A program made the position numbers and the translations under genes. Below are positions 14,601-28,015 of a stretch of 64,000 bases of DNA, piece after piece; the stretch's first letter is position 1; every line of letters starts with the position of its first letter. The notes under the pieces are model-generated. The model was not told the origin of the DNA. It saw only the letters and a program-made list of their open reading frames with translations, and did not search any database. Source of the DNA: Cinclus cinclus (taxonomy: Eukaryota; Chordata; Aves; Passeriformes; Cinclidae); assembly GCF_963662255.1 (NCBI RefSeq), contig NC_085050.1, positions 8,861,334 through 8,925,333 on the forward strand, written 5' to 3'.

Positions 14601-15599
14601 CAGCCCCACACAAGGGCTGCCTAGACAATTGTTTCCACTGCTTGAGAAAAAGTCCATCTGACACACCAATGGGAAGTTGACACTTTCAGTTCATTAATGT
14701 GACCATCTATGAGTGCATGTACTCAGCTGAGAATGTTTCAGCTTCTAAGAAGGATATGATAAAGGCTTGAACTTCAAAAGCTTTATAGTCCAAAGGCACA
14801 GACTGTTGCTGCTCAGCTCCCTCCTGCTGTAGCTCTTGGACTAATTGTGTAGTTCGTATTTGATTGTTGCAGCAGGCTTGCCTTAGTGCTTGACCTTGCT
14901 GTATTTAAAAAAATGTAATTAAAACGGTGGGTTTCTGTGTTTGCAAGGTAAAAATGCATTTGGAACATGTAAAAGAACTTGCCTGGCTGATTGTTCACTG
15001 AAGGAACCTTTACAGAGACCTGATAATATACTGGTTTTACTTAAATTCCTAATATTTTACTGGTTTGTTCTCTTCACAAGGCTAATATACTCGTCTGTAT
15101 TTTTCCTTCAAATTGACTGTTACTGTGCTCCACTGGGAGGTGCCCCTGTAGGTGCTTTTCCCCCTCTATTTTGTTCTAATGATTGCTCTGATGTGCTGTA
15201 GGCACTTGGGGACCTTTCAGTATTGGACTATGATAGGATTAAATTTCAGCCACCAAATCTCTGATGTCACTCCTTTGGTAATGGGGGGGAAGCAATGAGC
15301 TTATCAGCTTTTCTGGTACCGTTTAGAGGGCAGCACTATGTTTGGCCCCATCTTGTTCTCACCAGAGATATTGCTGTCTGAAAACATAACTCTAGCAATG
15401 TCAGCATCTGACAGTAGAGTATATGGAGAAGAACTATCAGTGAAATTAGAATCACCATTTTGGGTATGCATTGTTATGTCTTCTGTCTTGAAATATGACA
15501 GGTTTTTTTGTCTTTGACATAGGAGTGGTTAAGATGATACACTGAAATGGCATTTCTACATTGTTTCTTTGGATAGCAAAAGAGTTAATGGTGGTCCCT

Positions 15600-15690
15600 G
15601 GGAATTTTAATCACAACTAATTCAGGTTGGAAGGGAGGTCAACAGACCATCTAGTCCAGCCTCCTGCTGCCTTTTGTGATGCTTCGTTTG
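15600..15690 (-). mobile_element. Short CR1-like 3' fragment, antisense
   Basis: On the plus strand it reads like an inverted CR1 end, with 'ttcaggttggaagggaggtc' followed by 'accatctagtccagcctcc'. This is the reverse complement of the CR1 stretch just inside its 3' terminus. Only about 90 bases are recognisable, so it is a small, old or truncated copy. Confidence 0.6.
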
Positions 15691-16477
15691 CTGAAGTGGC
15701 CCCTAATGCACTTTTTCTCTACTTTGGGTCATGCTGCACTTGCATAGACTCTGCCCCTACTTTCAGGGAGATCTGAAAGCAGACTTTCCCAGCCAAATAG
15801 ATGTTTCATACCGCGGTGGCGTTTTTTGTGTTCTTTTCCCGTGGTCATTGTTTTCCTTACTGATGAAATATTTCTTGCTGCATTCTGCACACCTTCCATG
15901 TTTCAACTCCAGATAAACTTATATTTTCCTGCCTTCCTATGTGCTCAGGCATTGTCTCAGTACTCCAAGTAGCCTGTCCCCACTTCCACCTCCTATACAC
16001 TTCCTATTAATTTGAGCTCAGTCAGGAATTCCCCTTTGGGCAGAGCTGGCTGCCTGCCACCTTTGCTTGACTTCCTGCACATCAGAACGGTCTGTTCTGC
16101 TTTAAGTGGTAGTTCTTGGAGATCAGCTGGCCTCCTAGGTCCCTTTGCCTTAGCTCCAGTGGGATCCTACCTGCCAGTTCCCTGCACAAGCATAGATCCA
16201 CTGTTCTGAAGTGCAAGATCTCTAGTCTGCTGCCCATCTACCTCACTTCTTTCAGGATTTTTTAATCACCTGCATAATTTAAAGATCATGCAGCCAAGGC
16301 TGTAATTAGCTTTCATAACTTTCACATTAATGAGCTGCAGATTGAGCCTCTCCTAACTGACTTGTCTATAACTTTTGTGAAGAAGGTGCTCTTCAGGATA
16401 GCTCTCTGAGATTACTTACACTCTTCCTTGTTGCCCTCCCATGGAGGTGCTGGCATGGTGAAACACCCCAGAGAGAA
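15691..16477. other. Intergenic, nothing recognised
   Basis: Between two antisense CR1 fragments. It is slightly C-rich on the plus strand around 15.9-16.2 kb, with a 65-codon frame that shows no domain. No splice-flanked open stretch stands out. Confidence 0.5.
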
Positions 16478-16810
16478 TCACAGAATCATTAAGGCAGGAA
16501 AAGACCTCCAAAATCATGGAGTCTAACCTCTGACTGAACACCACCATCAACTAAGCCACAGCACTAATTGCCACATCCAAGTCAATTCTTGAATGCTTTC
16601 ACAAATGATGATTGCACCACCTCCCTGAGTAGCCTGTTCCAATGCTTAAACCACTCTTCCAGTGAAGAAATTCTTCCTGATGCCCAGCCTGGCACACCTC
16701 GAGGTTCTGTCCACTTATCTTGTCTCTGTGAGAAATAGGGCCTGCAGTCAAAAGGTTTCTCCTCCCAGCTGATGACAGCTGATTTCAACAACTTTCTCCT
16801 TGTTTTGATG
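16478..16810 (-). mobile_element. CR1 LINE 3' fragment, antisense
   Basis: Starts with 'tcacagaatcatt' and 'gaaaagacctcc', the inverted CR1 terminus. It continues through 'caccacctccctgag', 'cctgttccaatgctt' and 'gtgaagaaattcttcctgatg', all standard blocks of inverted CR1. It is 5'-truncated near 16.8 kb. The 69-codon minus-strand frame inside it is a repeat artefact. Confidence 0.88.
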
Positions 16811-19800
16811 GCCTGTAGCTAACTGATTGTGCTATTATGCTTTTTGGTCTCCTTTCTCATCCTGACCCTTAGACTTTAAATCGGAGTGTCACCTATTGCT
16901 TTGCAGAGCTCTGCACATTAAGGTCACTTCTTTGCAAAGAACATGGTCCCAAGGTCTCTCTCTTTTTACCTTCCTGGAGATCGATCCATCCATCCATCCA
17001 TCCATCCATCCATCCATCCATCCATCCATCCCAGCAATGCAATCATGTAAACTATCTCACCATATCTCAGCTCCTAAAAGTATCACGGCTTTGTGCTTGC
17101 ACACAGACTTCCAGTTTCTTCTGTTTTGCAGTATTTTGTGTGTACAGGCCCCTCAGAGATAGCCCACACCTGGAGGGTGGGAAAGGTAGAGTCTTGGGAA
17201 GAGAGTAGGGACACTGGCTACTATTAGTTCCTTAATTTTCCTTTTCTGTGGAACAGGTTCTGGTGTCATGATGTTAATCCTTTTGTGAAGCAAAGAAGCT
17301 GCTCCACTTGTGTAGGAAATGTCAGGAATGTAATTCCTGGGTACTGTGAATCCTGAGAAAAAACCTTTTATAACCCCTTCCTGGGACAAGGGAGTGAGGA
17401 ACACAGTAGGAGATACAGGCATTTCTAATCCAGCTCTTTTGTACTCAGCTTCTGTGACATAGGTTTGTGTACTTGTAGAATGATGCTGGTCTACGTCTTA
17501 GAGATTGGTCACTATTTATGATTGTTTTCAAATATTCTAAATTCCAGATGATTTACTTTAATGTGTTCTTTCACCTACTTAGTACGCTTGCACAAACACA
17601 CATTCTGTCTCTATGATAACTTTTTTCAGCCTTCTTCAAGCAGTTTGCTTTTCTTCAGCATTTTTCCGTTCAGTGGATTATGAATGTCCCACAGTGGATT
17701 TGAGATTTAGTCCCCAGTGAGGAAGAATGGAAGTAACTTCTTCCTCTCTCCAACTAAGGGAGCAGAATCAGCTGGCGTTGGCCCTGTACTTCCTCCTCCC
17801 CTTCTCAGAAGCTGGAAGATTGCAGTTCTCTCCTCCCACATCCTCATCTCTACTCAGATGTGTGCAGCTATTGATGATTAGAAGTAATTTTTTTTCATGT
17901 CCAGGGCTCTTCAGGTGAATTCCACCCAGGCTGTGATACCTCCAAAATTATCTGAAGAGGAACTATCCTAGAACAATTGCTAGGAGCTCAGTGTACACTT
18001 CCCCTGAACACTTCTCCATAGCTGTGGAAGTTACGATGTGCTCATTGGCTGAGGTGTCTTAGTAACTTCTCTTTGAGGGGATTTTACTGTACTTAGTTTG
18101 AGAGACTCTTAGAGCTGTGCTATGTCCTTGGGCTATGGAGCTGCTCTGAGCAGATTGCTGAGCTTTCTTCTCTCCTTTACTGTACCTGTCTGTATCCAGC
18201 AGAGTGTGTGTTGCAAGGCTTGATGGTGGTGAAAACATTGCAATAAAATAGATCAGAGTCTGGTGGCAGCTCTAAAAGATTGGGAAGGAGTACCTTGCTG
18301 TGTCATGCTATTGAATGCAGCCAGTCACTAGGCACACATGAAGATGGAAACATCATATTATATTAGTGAAAGCCTTTTCAACAATGAGTTGAGCTTTTCA
18401 CATGCTTTGACAGGATAAGAATATCTTACTGTAATTTCCTCAGTTTACCATTTATCTAAGGGCATGTATGTTTTGATGAAATCATAATTATGGGGTTTTT
18501 TCTTGTTTCTGTTGTTAAAGATTTCCAGAGTAGTGTTTTGGGGTCATTTTCTGGTCTGTGGTGTAAAGAATGCTCTGTCCTTATCTGTCTCATGTTCTAT
18601 ATACAGGCACTGAGACTTTATGTGAAAACCATTGTTTTCTTTCCTCTTTGAGTAATGTTTTTATCTATTTTACTAAACTTCTGACTCCTTAAAATATGAC
18701 CTGAGAAGTCACAGTGTGCATTAATGGTGACAATAGTGTGATAACAGGGTATTTGGTCCAAAGTAATTTTAAATACCCAGGTTTATCAAAGCAAGCTTTG
18801 GCTTCATTCATTCGTGTGCACACTTACCCTTCCCCACCCACTGCTAAGTTAAGCTTTACCCCTCCATTGCCTAGCCACCTTCATCCTCTGAGCTACACTG
18901 CATTTTCTGATCCCCTGGAGCATTAGCTGTATGTCTCATGTGTATACCTCCTCTCCTGCCTGGCACTTGGGGTGCATATGTCTGATCCCACCTGTCACAA
19001 CTCTCTCTGCAGAGGAGCACAGAGGTAGAGCCTTACTCCTCAGTGTGCTGCTTCTGCTTTGTCCCGTCTCTTATGACCCCTCCTCAGGGGCCAAGGAAGC
19101 ACAGCTGCCAGAGAACATATCAGTGCTATGGGAAGTACATCTGAGCCCCACACTGAGAGGCCAAGGGAATAAAGAGGTGGCCCAAACCCAGATGGCTTCT
19201 GCTGCAGGTACAATATACCTGTGCTTCAGCCTTGGTTCTGCTCTTCCTCAGCTGAGGAAAGTACAGGAGGTGAAAACATCTCCTGTATTTCAGGAGCTGA
19301 AAACCAGCAAAGAGGAAGGATTTTCCCTAGGATTTCTTATTTCTCTGCAGCATGCCTCCATGTGAGGAATGTCTGGTGTACCAATGTCGCCTTCACTGCA
19401 GCAGTGTTCCCCCCAGCTAAGTCAGAATCAGAAGCAAGAATCTCCTGGTTAGGATATGGTTATAAAAAAGCAGCCATAACATGGGTGTGAAAGAGCTGAA
19501 CTGATGCTTTGCTGAAGAGTAATTTCTTAATTTGGAAAGTGCTTTTACTTGGAACCCTAATAACCTTTCAGTGTAGCTCATGCTAGTAAACAAGCACCAA
19601 AAAAGAAGTGGTCTGATAAGATTGCTTCGTTCTTAGATTACACTTTTCATACACACATGATGCTGAGGGCACGCATGACATTTGTAAGGTCAACAGGAGA
19701 GTAAATAGAGTTAAATGACTAGCTGAAAGCAGTAGTCAGTGTCAGAGCATGGAGCATCTCTGTCTTATCAATGAATTCCTCTGTGTTCAAACCAGAGACC

Positions 19801-22800
19801 CATTTGAACACGGACTAAATAATTTTGTAGCAGTATTGAAACACAGAGGTTGCTCGTGTATCAAGTTAGTGCTATCTGTGTTAATATGGGCTAATCATTA
19901 TTCCTAAGGAGAATTTTCCTGTTATGAGAAAAAAAGGTACTTTTCCTTCTCTCCCCACTACAGCTTTGTTTCACTTGGAACAAAAGATTTTTTAAAAAGG
20001 AGAGGTTACCTTACTATCAATAATACAGTTGTGAATATGAGTTTAAAACAAAACTTCATGCAAGTCAAATCTAAAACATGAATCCATTTGGAACTGCAGT
20101 CATTTAATTGAAAGACTATAATGTTCAAAACAGATGTTTAAGAAATGTGTTAGTTATGGTGAAAAATGCTCTGTGCTTCATTTCTTACAGCATGGATCTG
20201 TCACCTGCTACAGAGGACTTTCTGACTTTATATTTTGACTTCATTATTTAGGTGAGCTTTTCTTATTTAATATTTTGGAAATTATGGGGGAAAGCTTTCT
20301 CATAATTTCCAGCAAGGCACTGTCTTGCCTTGGTCAGATGGTCTTTTAAACAGCTATCTCTCAAATTTTAAGGTTGGATTCTGCTCCAATGTGTAGTAGA
20401 ACAAACAATTTGAAGATTGTTAATGCCCATGGTTTCCAGAAGCACTGGCATCATTTAAAGCTGGAGTTCAACCTAATGAATGCAGTATTCTTTGGTTTTT
20501 TTCACTGCTAGAAAATTAATTTGAATTATAAGGCATTGCAGAGGCAAAGGTCAGGTCATTGTCATTTAAGAGCCATTAGTCTCATAACAATGCTTTCCCT
20601 CTCCTAGCTGATCTTTTTTAGAAGTGCTGCTCAGTTTAAAGTGTTAAAACCAAGAGGAAGCAGATGAGCCATACTCCCATGTTACATTTCCAAGGTAAGT
20701 GTCTCTCAGTGGCAGCTCTCTTTTGAGCTGGAGCAGGTACAGAACGTCTCTGCTACAGCCGGGGTTGAGGCCAATCTCCGACCACTTGGTTTCCAAACAC
20801 TTGTGATGGCTCATATAGCTAATGCACCAATGGTATCCCACTAACAATTTCCACACCTCATTTATCTTCCCTGCTGTGCAGAAGACCTGCTTAAAATAAC
20901 AGCATCCCTCAACCACAGTCTGGTTGTGGTGGCTTAACCCTGCAGTTGCTAAAACCACCTTGGTAATTCCAGCACACCGTTCATGCATCGCTTGCTCATC
21001 TCAACAGGGGTATTCCCATGCATGGCTGCAATGCTGACAGTCAGTGTCTGTCTTTGTTCCTGTCTAGAAGGATTTTCATCCATGTATGTGGCCCCAGCTC
21101 CATGAAGCTACTGCTGAAGTTCCCATTGGCTTCAATAGGGTTTGGCATTCCCCGGTCATTCTTTTCTTTGTGCCTATGTTTGGTTAGCAGGTGTTCAGCT
21201 CTGGTTTCTTGCTCAGTTCTCCACTCTAGCCGTTCCTCCTCCATTCTTGTCTCCTTAAAGATAATAAAGGCACAGAAGTAGCACTTCATGCAGTCTTCAG
21301 AGGGGTTATTTTGTGGTTTCCTGGAGAGTCCAAGCTTGCGTCTTGCTTACTCGTCAGTTTTTTGGGTTTTTTTGGTTTTCTTTTTCTTCTCCTCTTTTGA
21401 AACTTGTATGCTGAAGGCTCAGCCTCACAGGAAACTATCTTTAACCAAACCACAGCAACAGAATTATCACACACCCCCCTCCTCAAAACCATCTCAAAAA
21501 TCACATAGGTGGCACAGTTTCACAGCCCTAAGAATTTCAGTGCTTTGCAGTGGGAATGCACACAGTGGGTAGGAAATCCCAACGTGTTCCACTGTCACTG
21601 CCTCAAAAAGGGCCAGTGCTCTTTAAGCTCATATCAATTCCTCTTAGAGTGTTGAGGTAGGTGTTTTTTCTGGGGTGAGGAGAGAAGAGGTTTTGCTTCT
21701 ACCTTCATAAGAGTGAACTCCAAAAGGGCAGGAGTTCTTCTTCAGGTTGTGTGTGTGCTGAAGAGGTCATGTGTCAATCATGCTGGGATTTGATTAGAGT
21801 GGACAAAAATTCATCTGCCATTTAGAACCTTTTCAAAGTTGCTATTTGTTGTCTATGGTCATCTTTTTCCTTCCCATTCCTGGTGGCTTTTTAATATTTT
21901 TTAGGATGTCAGCTTACCTAACATCAGTGCAGAACTGGGGATTCCTTCCACTTATACTAGTGGTGCCCTGCTTTGGGAGTGTGCCATATATCCATAATTA
22001 TGTTCTCTATTCATCTTTGTCCTCCACAAGCCTTTATGGCTGGATGGGGGTTTTTTTCTGCTGGAAGGTAATGCTACCTTTTAATATGCTCCTTCTCATT
22101 TTATGTAATGCTGCTCTAGATGCTGATAATGTACTGAGCACAAACAAAAGATCACTGAAAACACCCTTCTAGATAATTGTGGGTTTCATATTTAATTAAA
22201 CTGTTTCATTTTAAATACTATTTTTAAACAAAAAGACATGCATCACTGATGTTAGTAGTAACTCTTCATGGGACCACGAGTAATAAAACTTTCTTTTCCC
22301 TATCCCATAGAAAACACAAGTTGTGTTGTATTCACTCTTTAGGCTACTAAAGGATGATAATCACATATTAGATCCCCTTCATTATATAAGGAACCATTTG
22401 AACAAAACCCAAAAAGGTACCATAGTAAGTTAGCACCAAGTCAGAACTGGAACTAAGGGTTACATAAAACATGTCTGCCCTGCCTTGTCCAGAAGCTAAC
22501 AAGCATCTTCTTCCCCCCAACCTTGCATTCAGGAATATTTGCACAGAAATTACAGCATCTGTATGGAACAGGAAGATAACTTTTTTTCTGATAAAACAAT
22601 GAGGTTTTAAGAAATTGGCTTTGCATGACACTCCAGTTTATCTGTTGAAAGTCTCTCTTCCTGTGCTGTCACATTTGATTAATTTGGTTTTCTCCGAATT
22701 TTCAAATTTGTCTGATTTTTCCAACTTTCTTCTGATTTATCCCACATTCACAGTTCATTTCCTGAGCTGATAACACTCTATCCTTTCTTCTCAAGATTTG

Positions 22801-23633
22801 TAGAGAGTTAGTGGAAGTCCAGATTCTGCTGCTTGTGTTGACCACATAACAGATGACTTTTTCTACCTTTTTTTAATTAGTATTTATTTCCTATAATAAC
22901 AAATACCTTTTCTGTAATCTCTTAAGACCTGATCACTATGATGCTGCATTTTTCTCTGGTGTGCTGAATAAATTATATTTCCATGAAGGGGTTTATTTCC
23001 TCTCTAGTGTCTATTCTGTTGTTTCTCAATACCTTGTTGGAAGCATAACTTCTCTCCTTTCATTCCTGGAGATGGAAAGCAGCTGTGTGTGTGTTGCAGG
23101 GCTGCCTTTCCTGCTGGTGCTTGTCACAGGCAGAATCTGAGGTGTAAGGGTGGTTTGGTTTGCCTTCTCTGATTAGCTGTGAGCCCATGGACAAACCTTG
23201 CTGACCTGGAGGACACCTTTCAGCCCTCGCTGTCTCAGGGCTACAGCACATTTGGAGATCGATGTTCTCTACACACAGTGGCTGCAACCTCCCCTCTCTT
23301 TTGTGTCACCATGGCAGAAGGTGGGAACTCACCTCTGTGTCATGTTTGCTCTGGTATCTCCACCAGAGTTATCAGTGTCTTCCAGAAGCTCCAAAGTTGT
23401 GTTTTCTCCTCTGCTGGTGAGGAAAAGGACAAAACAATTAACACTCATGGGGCAAAGAAGTTTAAGAGCTGTGATGCATGTGTGGAGAGAAAACACATTA
23501 GTATTTTTTTCTCCCTAATCCTTCCCCTTGACTTTCTGCAGAGTTAAAGCTCATTACCATGTACATTTCTGTCTTGGACTAGCAGCTCATGCCAGAGTGA
23601 AAAAGGAAACTATGGAAGTATGAGAATCCCGAG
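16811..23633. other. Intergenic, no gene recognised
   Basis: About 6.8 kb with an ATCC microsatellite but no other repeat I can name. The overlapping plus-strand frames at 18714-19490 (up to 144 codons) are moderately GC-rich but show no domain, no signal of constraint and no gene structure. A short segment at 20608-20692 is flanked by good splice consensus but has stops in all three frames. Confidence 0.5.
16984..17031. repeat. (ATCC)12 microsatellite
   Basis: Twelve perfect ATCC units in 48 bases. It is translated as serine-isoleucine-histidine-proline repeats in a spurious 88-codon frame. Perfect repeats of this length are normally polymorphic. Confidence 0.95.
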
Positions 23634-24261
23634 TGTCTTGGTTTGAAAGACAGGTGTTTGCTAAGACAGGCAGGAGCCTCTCTTTGAAATGGAGAATGTA
23701 AACCATTCAAATTATTATAATTTTGAAATTAAGGGGCTCTCAGGCAAAGATATGGGAAATGGGAATAGCAGTTCTTTACAGTATTACAAAGAGCAAACCC
23801 AAAACACTGACAGTCAGAATACAACCTGACACCCCATCAGTCAAGGTGTTGGTAGCAGTCCCATTAAATGGTGGCTGCAGTCCTCCTGCAGTAACAGATG
23901 TGGTTCTGTTGGAGCAGTGGTCCTGTAGAATGGTGCAGTTTTCCTCCAAAGGTCCAGTGATGGTGTAGAAGGATCTGTTTTTCCTCTGGAATTCAGTGGA
24001 AAGTGGCTGATTCGGTGCTCCAAATCTCAGATTTTATCTAGGTAGGAAATGTTTGGCTCCTCCCCCTGGGTGGAGTATCTCCCAAAGGGATGATGTAATT
24101 TTATCAGTCATGCAGTGGGATTCAATAGCCCATTAACAGACAATATTTTCCTGGAGGAAGGGTGGGTTGTGGAAAAGATAAAGAACACTGCCCCACTTGG
24201 TTTTAATAGGTGGTGATAGAATGCACAGCCCTGGTCACATCCTGTATTGCAACTTAAGATA
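23634..24261 (-). mobile_element. Solo LTR of a passerine-type endogenous retrovirus
   Basis: The plus strand begins TGTCTTGGTTTGAAAGACAG, and the far end (24244-24261) reads 'gtattgcaacttaagata'. Both resemble termini of an LTR common in songbird genomes. No gag, pol or env sequence is present, so this is a solo LTR left by recombination. The flanks carry a near-match 5-base duplication, CCGAG at 23629-23633 and CCAAG at 24262-24266, and the terminal CA appears mutated to TA. The minus strand carries a degraded TATA-like stretch near 24030, so I infer minus orientation. Family assignment is from memory of the consensus. The exact boundaries could be off by several bases. Confidence 0.72.
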
Positions 24262-26574
24262 CCAAGGCAGCAGAAAGAGATTTGTGTGGGAGAAGTATGA
24301 TTTGATGTAGTGAATGTGCTTCAACACTGCCCTGCATCTCTAAAGCCTTCACACCTCTGTCTCTGGGGCTCAGAAAGATGGTCTGAACATCATCTCAGAT
24401 AATCTGAAACCCGTTTGTGGTTTGTACTTCTGCTGTATGTGATCCTGCATTTTTCAACAAGCAGTGCCTGGTCACAGAGAGTGGACAAGCAGCACCAGAA
24501 ATCTGTTCAGGAGAGATGATAGAACCCACATGGCCATGTGACTGGGAGACTGGCCACATGACTGCAAGGCAATGGTCTGGCACATGGCAGCTATGACTGC
24601 AGGTACATAATTCAGTTTCTGGATGGGGAGACTGGGGGAAAAACCCAGAAGAATTTTTAAATCTGCTTAGAAGGAAAAAAAACTCGTGGCCCTCTGGCTG
24701 CACACTGAACCAGAAAAAAGACTGTACACGTAAGAAGAACTGTAAGAAGTCATAAAAGAGGACACTCTGAGATGAGTGAGGTATCAGTGATGAAAACTGC
24801 CAGAGGATGACACAGTCAATGACTTCAGGATGGAATTTCCACATGGCTGTGAGTCCCCTTGGTTATAAAGAGTGACGCCAGCCTGTTGGGGTTGCACGAA
24901 TGTTGATGGTTTTGTAACAGCCTTTAACATGCATGATTTTATTTTGGACACCAGTACTCCTACTCCTACCCTGGGAACAGATTTAAGTGACATTCCATGT
25001 TTCTTTGCAGGAAATGTGGGAAATCCTCTCCTGTTCCCGTGTAATCAGAGGAGGTTGGTGAGAGGAGAGGAGGCTTGGTTAGCTCTCTGGGGTGAATGAA
25101 ACTGCCCCGCAATGTTACATTGCCTTGGTGTGTTTAGAGAGGCTTTTTGGAACGCTTCCAGATGTGCATTTTATCTTCCAGGAATGAAGAGCTGTATATG
25201 GCCCTCTGTGCTCCCAGTCATGCTGCTGAGATTTTGTGCCTGGTTTCTCTAAGCAGACATGAGCAGAGCTGCTCAGCAGTAGATAGCATGGTAATAACAC
25301 AAGCAAGTGGTATTTCTGCATGAGGTTCCTGTGGCTGGTAGTTTGCTTTTTAAAGATGAACACCTCAAGACTCCCTCCTGCTCTTCTGACTCACTGTGCA
25401 GATGTATTTAAAGTTAAGTGGGACCTCCCACCCAACAACAAAATAACAAAACAGCCTACCCCAACCCTTAGGTTTCCTGAGCCCCAGTTTCAGTATTTCA
25501 GTTCCTGATGTTATTGATGGTTTCTCCAGGTCAGTACCGAAATACATCACTTGAGGGGATTCTTCTAATCTCTTGAAGGATTCTTTTTTAACCTATTTAT
25601 TACAGTTATATTATATGCCAATTTAAGTAACATGGAGGCATTATAGTTTTGAAATTACTAATGGGATTCTAGTGCTGCACTTTGATTCCTGAGATGGTTT
25701 GAAAACCCATGGACAAATAAAAATTAAGCTTGATGGTGTGAGGGCTCCCCATTTCAGTAAGTTTTTGTGACGTGGAAAGTTTGAGAACACAATGTTCTAG
25801 GAAGAGTTTGTAGCTGTGGCAGTAAACACTGTCCGTCCCCCCAGGTTTCATGATAAATATGTGTTCTATGCACATGCACGTGCATGGCTGTTTGCAAATC
25901 CTCTTTGAATAAATTAAAGTGCTTGTTGTGATTTCCCAGGCAACTGGTTGTCCTCAGGCTGTCGTCAACAAGGGAGCTTCTCAGCTTCCTGTGTGGTGTC
26001 CTGGCTGTCACAGTGAGTAGAGTGTGATGAAATCAGGGAATTTCAGCGAGCCAGAGAAGGAAGTGAATGTTCTGTGCGCCTGCGTGTCATGGGCAGAAGT
26101 ACCCGGGTAAAACTGGTGGGGTGAAGTGAGGGCAGGTTTAGAGAACTGCAGGAAACAACTCCTTTTCTCAAGCAAATAGATGCAAAATCCCTGGATTTTC
26201 AACAGTAAAAATATCCAGTGGTTGAGTTCTGAGAACCCAACACAACTGTGGTGTCTGTGTGGCTTTTGGTTAAGGTTCACTGTGAAGCAAATGCCATGTT
26301 ATACAGCTAGCAGGTGTTTAACCAAAGGGAATTTCACTTTGCTAAAGAGATGGGAAACCACAATATGTGTGTCTTCCTCCAGGTTATTCAGTGGGCATTC
26401 ACAGAAAAAATCCTGGGGGTGGAGGATGTGAGGAACATAGTAAAAATATCAGATTTAGGTTCCTCTAGTCCATTCAGAAACTCTGCACAGCTCTGTTAAA
26501 TGGGTGGAGAGGGATGTGTTGTGCCACAGGTATCTTTGAACTCTCCTGTCTTTTTATTTTAGAGATATCAAGAT
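24262..26574. other. Intergenic, nothing recognised
   Basis: No repeat or gene identified. Frames of up to 149 codons on the minus strand (24395-24844) show no domain, and the peptide composition looks random. Confidence 0.5.
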
Positions 26575-26750
26575 CTGTAATTGGCCAGAGGAGTAGTGAG
26601 TGCCCCTTCCCTGAGAGTGTTCAAGGCTGGATGGGGCTTTGAGCAACCTAATCTAGTGGTGGTGATGCCTGTGGCAGGGGATTGGAGCTGTGTGGGTTTT
26701 AAGATCTCTTGCAACCCAAACCACTCCATGATAATCAGACTGTAGTCAAA
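26575..26750 (+). mobile_element. CR1 LINE 3' fragment, sense orientation
   Basis: Contains 'gtgttcaaggctggatgggg', 'ctttgagcaacctaatctag' and 'gcaacccaaaccactccatg' in the order seen at CR1 3' ends. It is short and 5'-truncated. Confidence 0.82.
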
Positions 26751-27699
26751 GTATACTTGTTGTAAGAGACACTGCTTCCAAGCACTTTCACCAAAGGATG
26801 GGCTTATAGCAAAGCTCTTAGAATCAATTCCTCCAAAAAATCCCTTTTAAAAGCAATGGTACAAAAATGGAGATTTTTTGACTCTTTGCTTTGTGTTGAT
26901 AGTGCCAGGAACCACTCTGCTGAAACACTAACCAAAACATTTCTTCTGCTGGACAAACTATCTGGAGGTCACCTGCAATCAAGAAAATACAACTGGTAAT
27001 TTTTCAGGCGTTTGGTTGTTTCTAATAAATATTAGAATTCTTTGACGGATTTTAAAGGAAGGAGGAAAGGTAGATGAATGGCCTGAAACCAGCTATTTCT
27101 GCTTGCTTTGTACCATAGGGATGTCTATCCTTTCAGTTGGATTGGACCTTTTGGTATGTTTTACAGAAATAAGTTGGGTAAAGGGACCTCTGTGTCCAGA
27201 AGAGCATTACACAATGTTGAACACTTTTTAATTTCAGAGCATCCTTCAGGTAGCTGGGCTGTAGTGGTGTTACATGAGTACCAGCAGGTGATTTGCAGTC
27301 ATCATATGAATTATGTTTTCTACAAGTCTGGTTTCTTATCTCTTATGTGTCAGTTTTCCAGATACAGCTAGAATGAACAGGACTAAAATAAATCATACAA
27401 ACCCTCAGGCCAGGATGGAATTTCTGTAGGAATCTCCCAGAACAAGAAGAGGTACAGAGCTTTGTTCCCTTTCTGTGTGTGTGCCAGAATATGAAAATTG
27501 ATGAAGAATCTAGGAGCAGCATCTGACAAAGAGCAGAAATTAATAATTTACTGATAAGTGTGTATTTGTTCTTTTTCTAATTTTATTTCTTTGAGGATTC
27601 CCTGTTGGCTTTCATCAGTTAGTGATTTAAGGACTTCCTGAGCCAGATCCTGTCATCCACACTTGTGCTTAAAAGCAAATAGACCTCTTCCTTCAATTC
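26751..27699. other. Intergenic, nothing recognised
   Basis: AT-rich spacer between a young-type CR1 end and an ancient CR1 remnant. No coding or structural signal seen. Confidence 0.5.
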
Positions 27700-28015
27700 A
27701 CATGGTCATTTTTTAATCCATTTATTCTTGTGCCATCCAAAACATCCCATGGCAGAGAGTTCCCAAGTCTGATTATACCTTTTCCTATGAAATAACTTTT
27801 TGGGTTGGGTTTGTTTGGGGATTTCTTTTCATGTGATACTGAATCCCTGCATTATGAAAAGCAGCACATATTAGTCTTCCATTCACCATATTGCTCAGTC
27901 CTGATTTGATAAAACTTCACCCGTCTGTCATTTTTCTTCCTACTTAAGAAGTTTGAGCTTATTTAATCTTTCCTTAGGTTAAAGCTTTTCTGTATCTATT
28001 TGGTTGCCTTATGAT
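27700..28015 (-). mobile_element. Ancient CR1/L3-like remnant, antisense
   Basis: The plus strand reads through the landmarks of an inverted ancient amniote CR1: 'atggcagagagttcc', 'tatgaaataactttttg', 'attatgaaaagcag' with 'attcaccatattg', then 'tatttaatctttcctta' and 'ttggttgcctta'. The match is diffuse, as expected for an element shared across reptiles. Part of it (27814-27934) recurs at 31087-31204 at much higher identity. Confidence 0.6.

Larger units (their letters stand above)
4061..15599. other. Intergenic, no gene recognised
   Basis: About 11.5 kb of AT-rich sequence with no recognised gene. It holds poly-A near 5071-5086, poly-T at 5498-5513, 8582-8602 and near 10998, an AAT/AGT-rich tract near 7905-7931, a short GGCT repeat near 9064, and one exon-like island at 10031-10115 discussed in the findings. 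The 157-codon frame at 5243-5716 runs through a poly-T tract, encodes a low-complexity hydrophobic peptide, and is most likely chance. Confidence 0.55.

Noticed and set aside
18931..19490. Overlapping 144- and 89-codon plus-strand frames
   Set aside because: Considered as a small secreted protein because of a leucine-rich stretch (LLLSVLLLLCPV), but that stretch is internal, there is no family resemblance, and no gene structure surrounds it.
20608..20692. Splice-flanked segment (acceptor CCCTCTCCTAG, donor AAG/GTAAGT)
   Set aside because: Stops occur in all three frames, so it cannot be an internal coding exon. It could be a non-coding RNA exon, but nothing else supports that.
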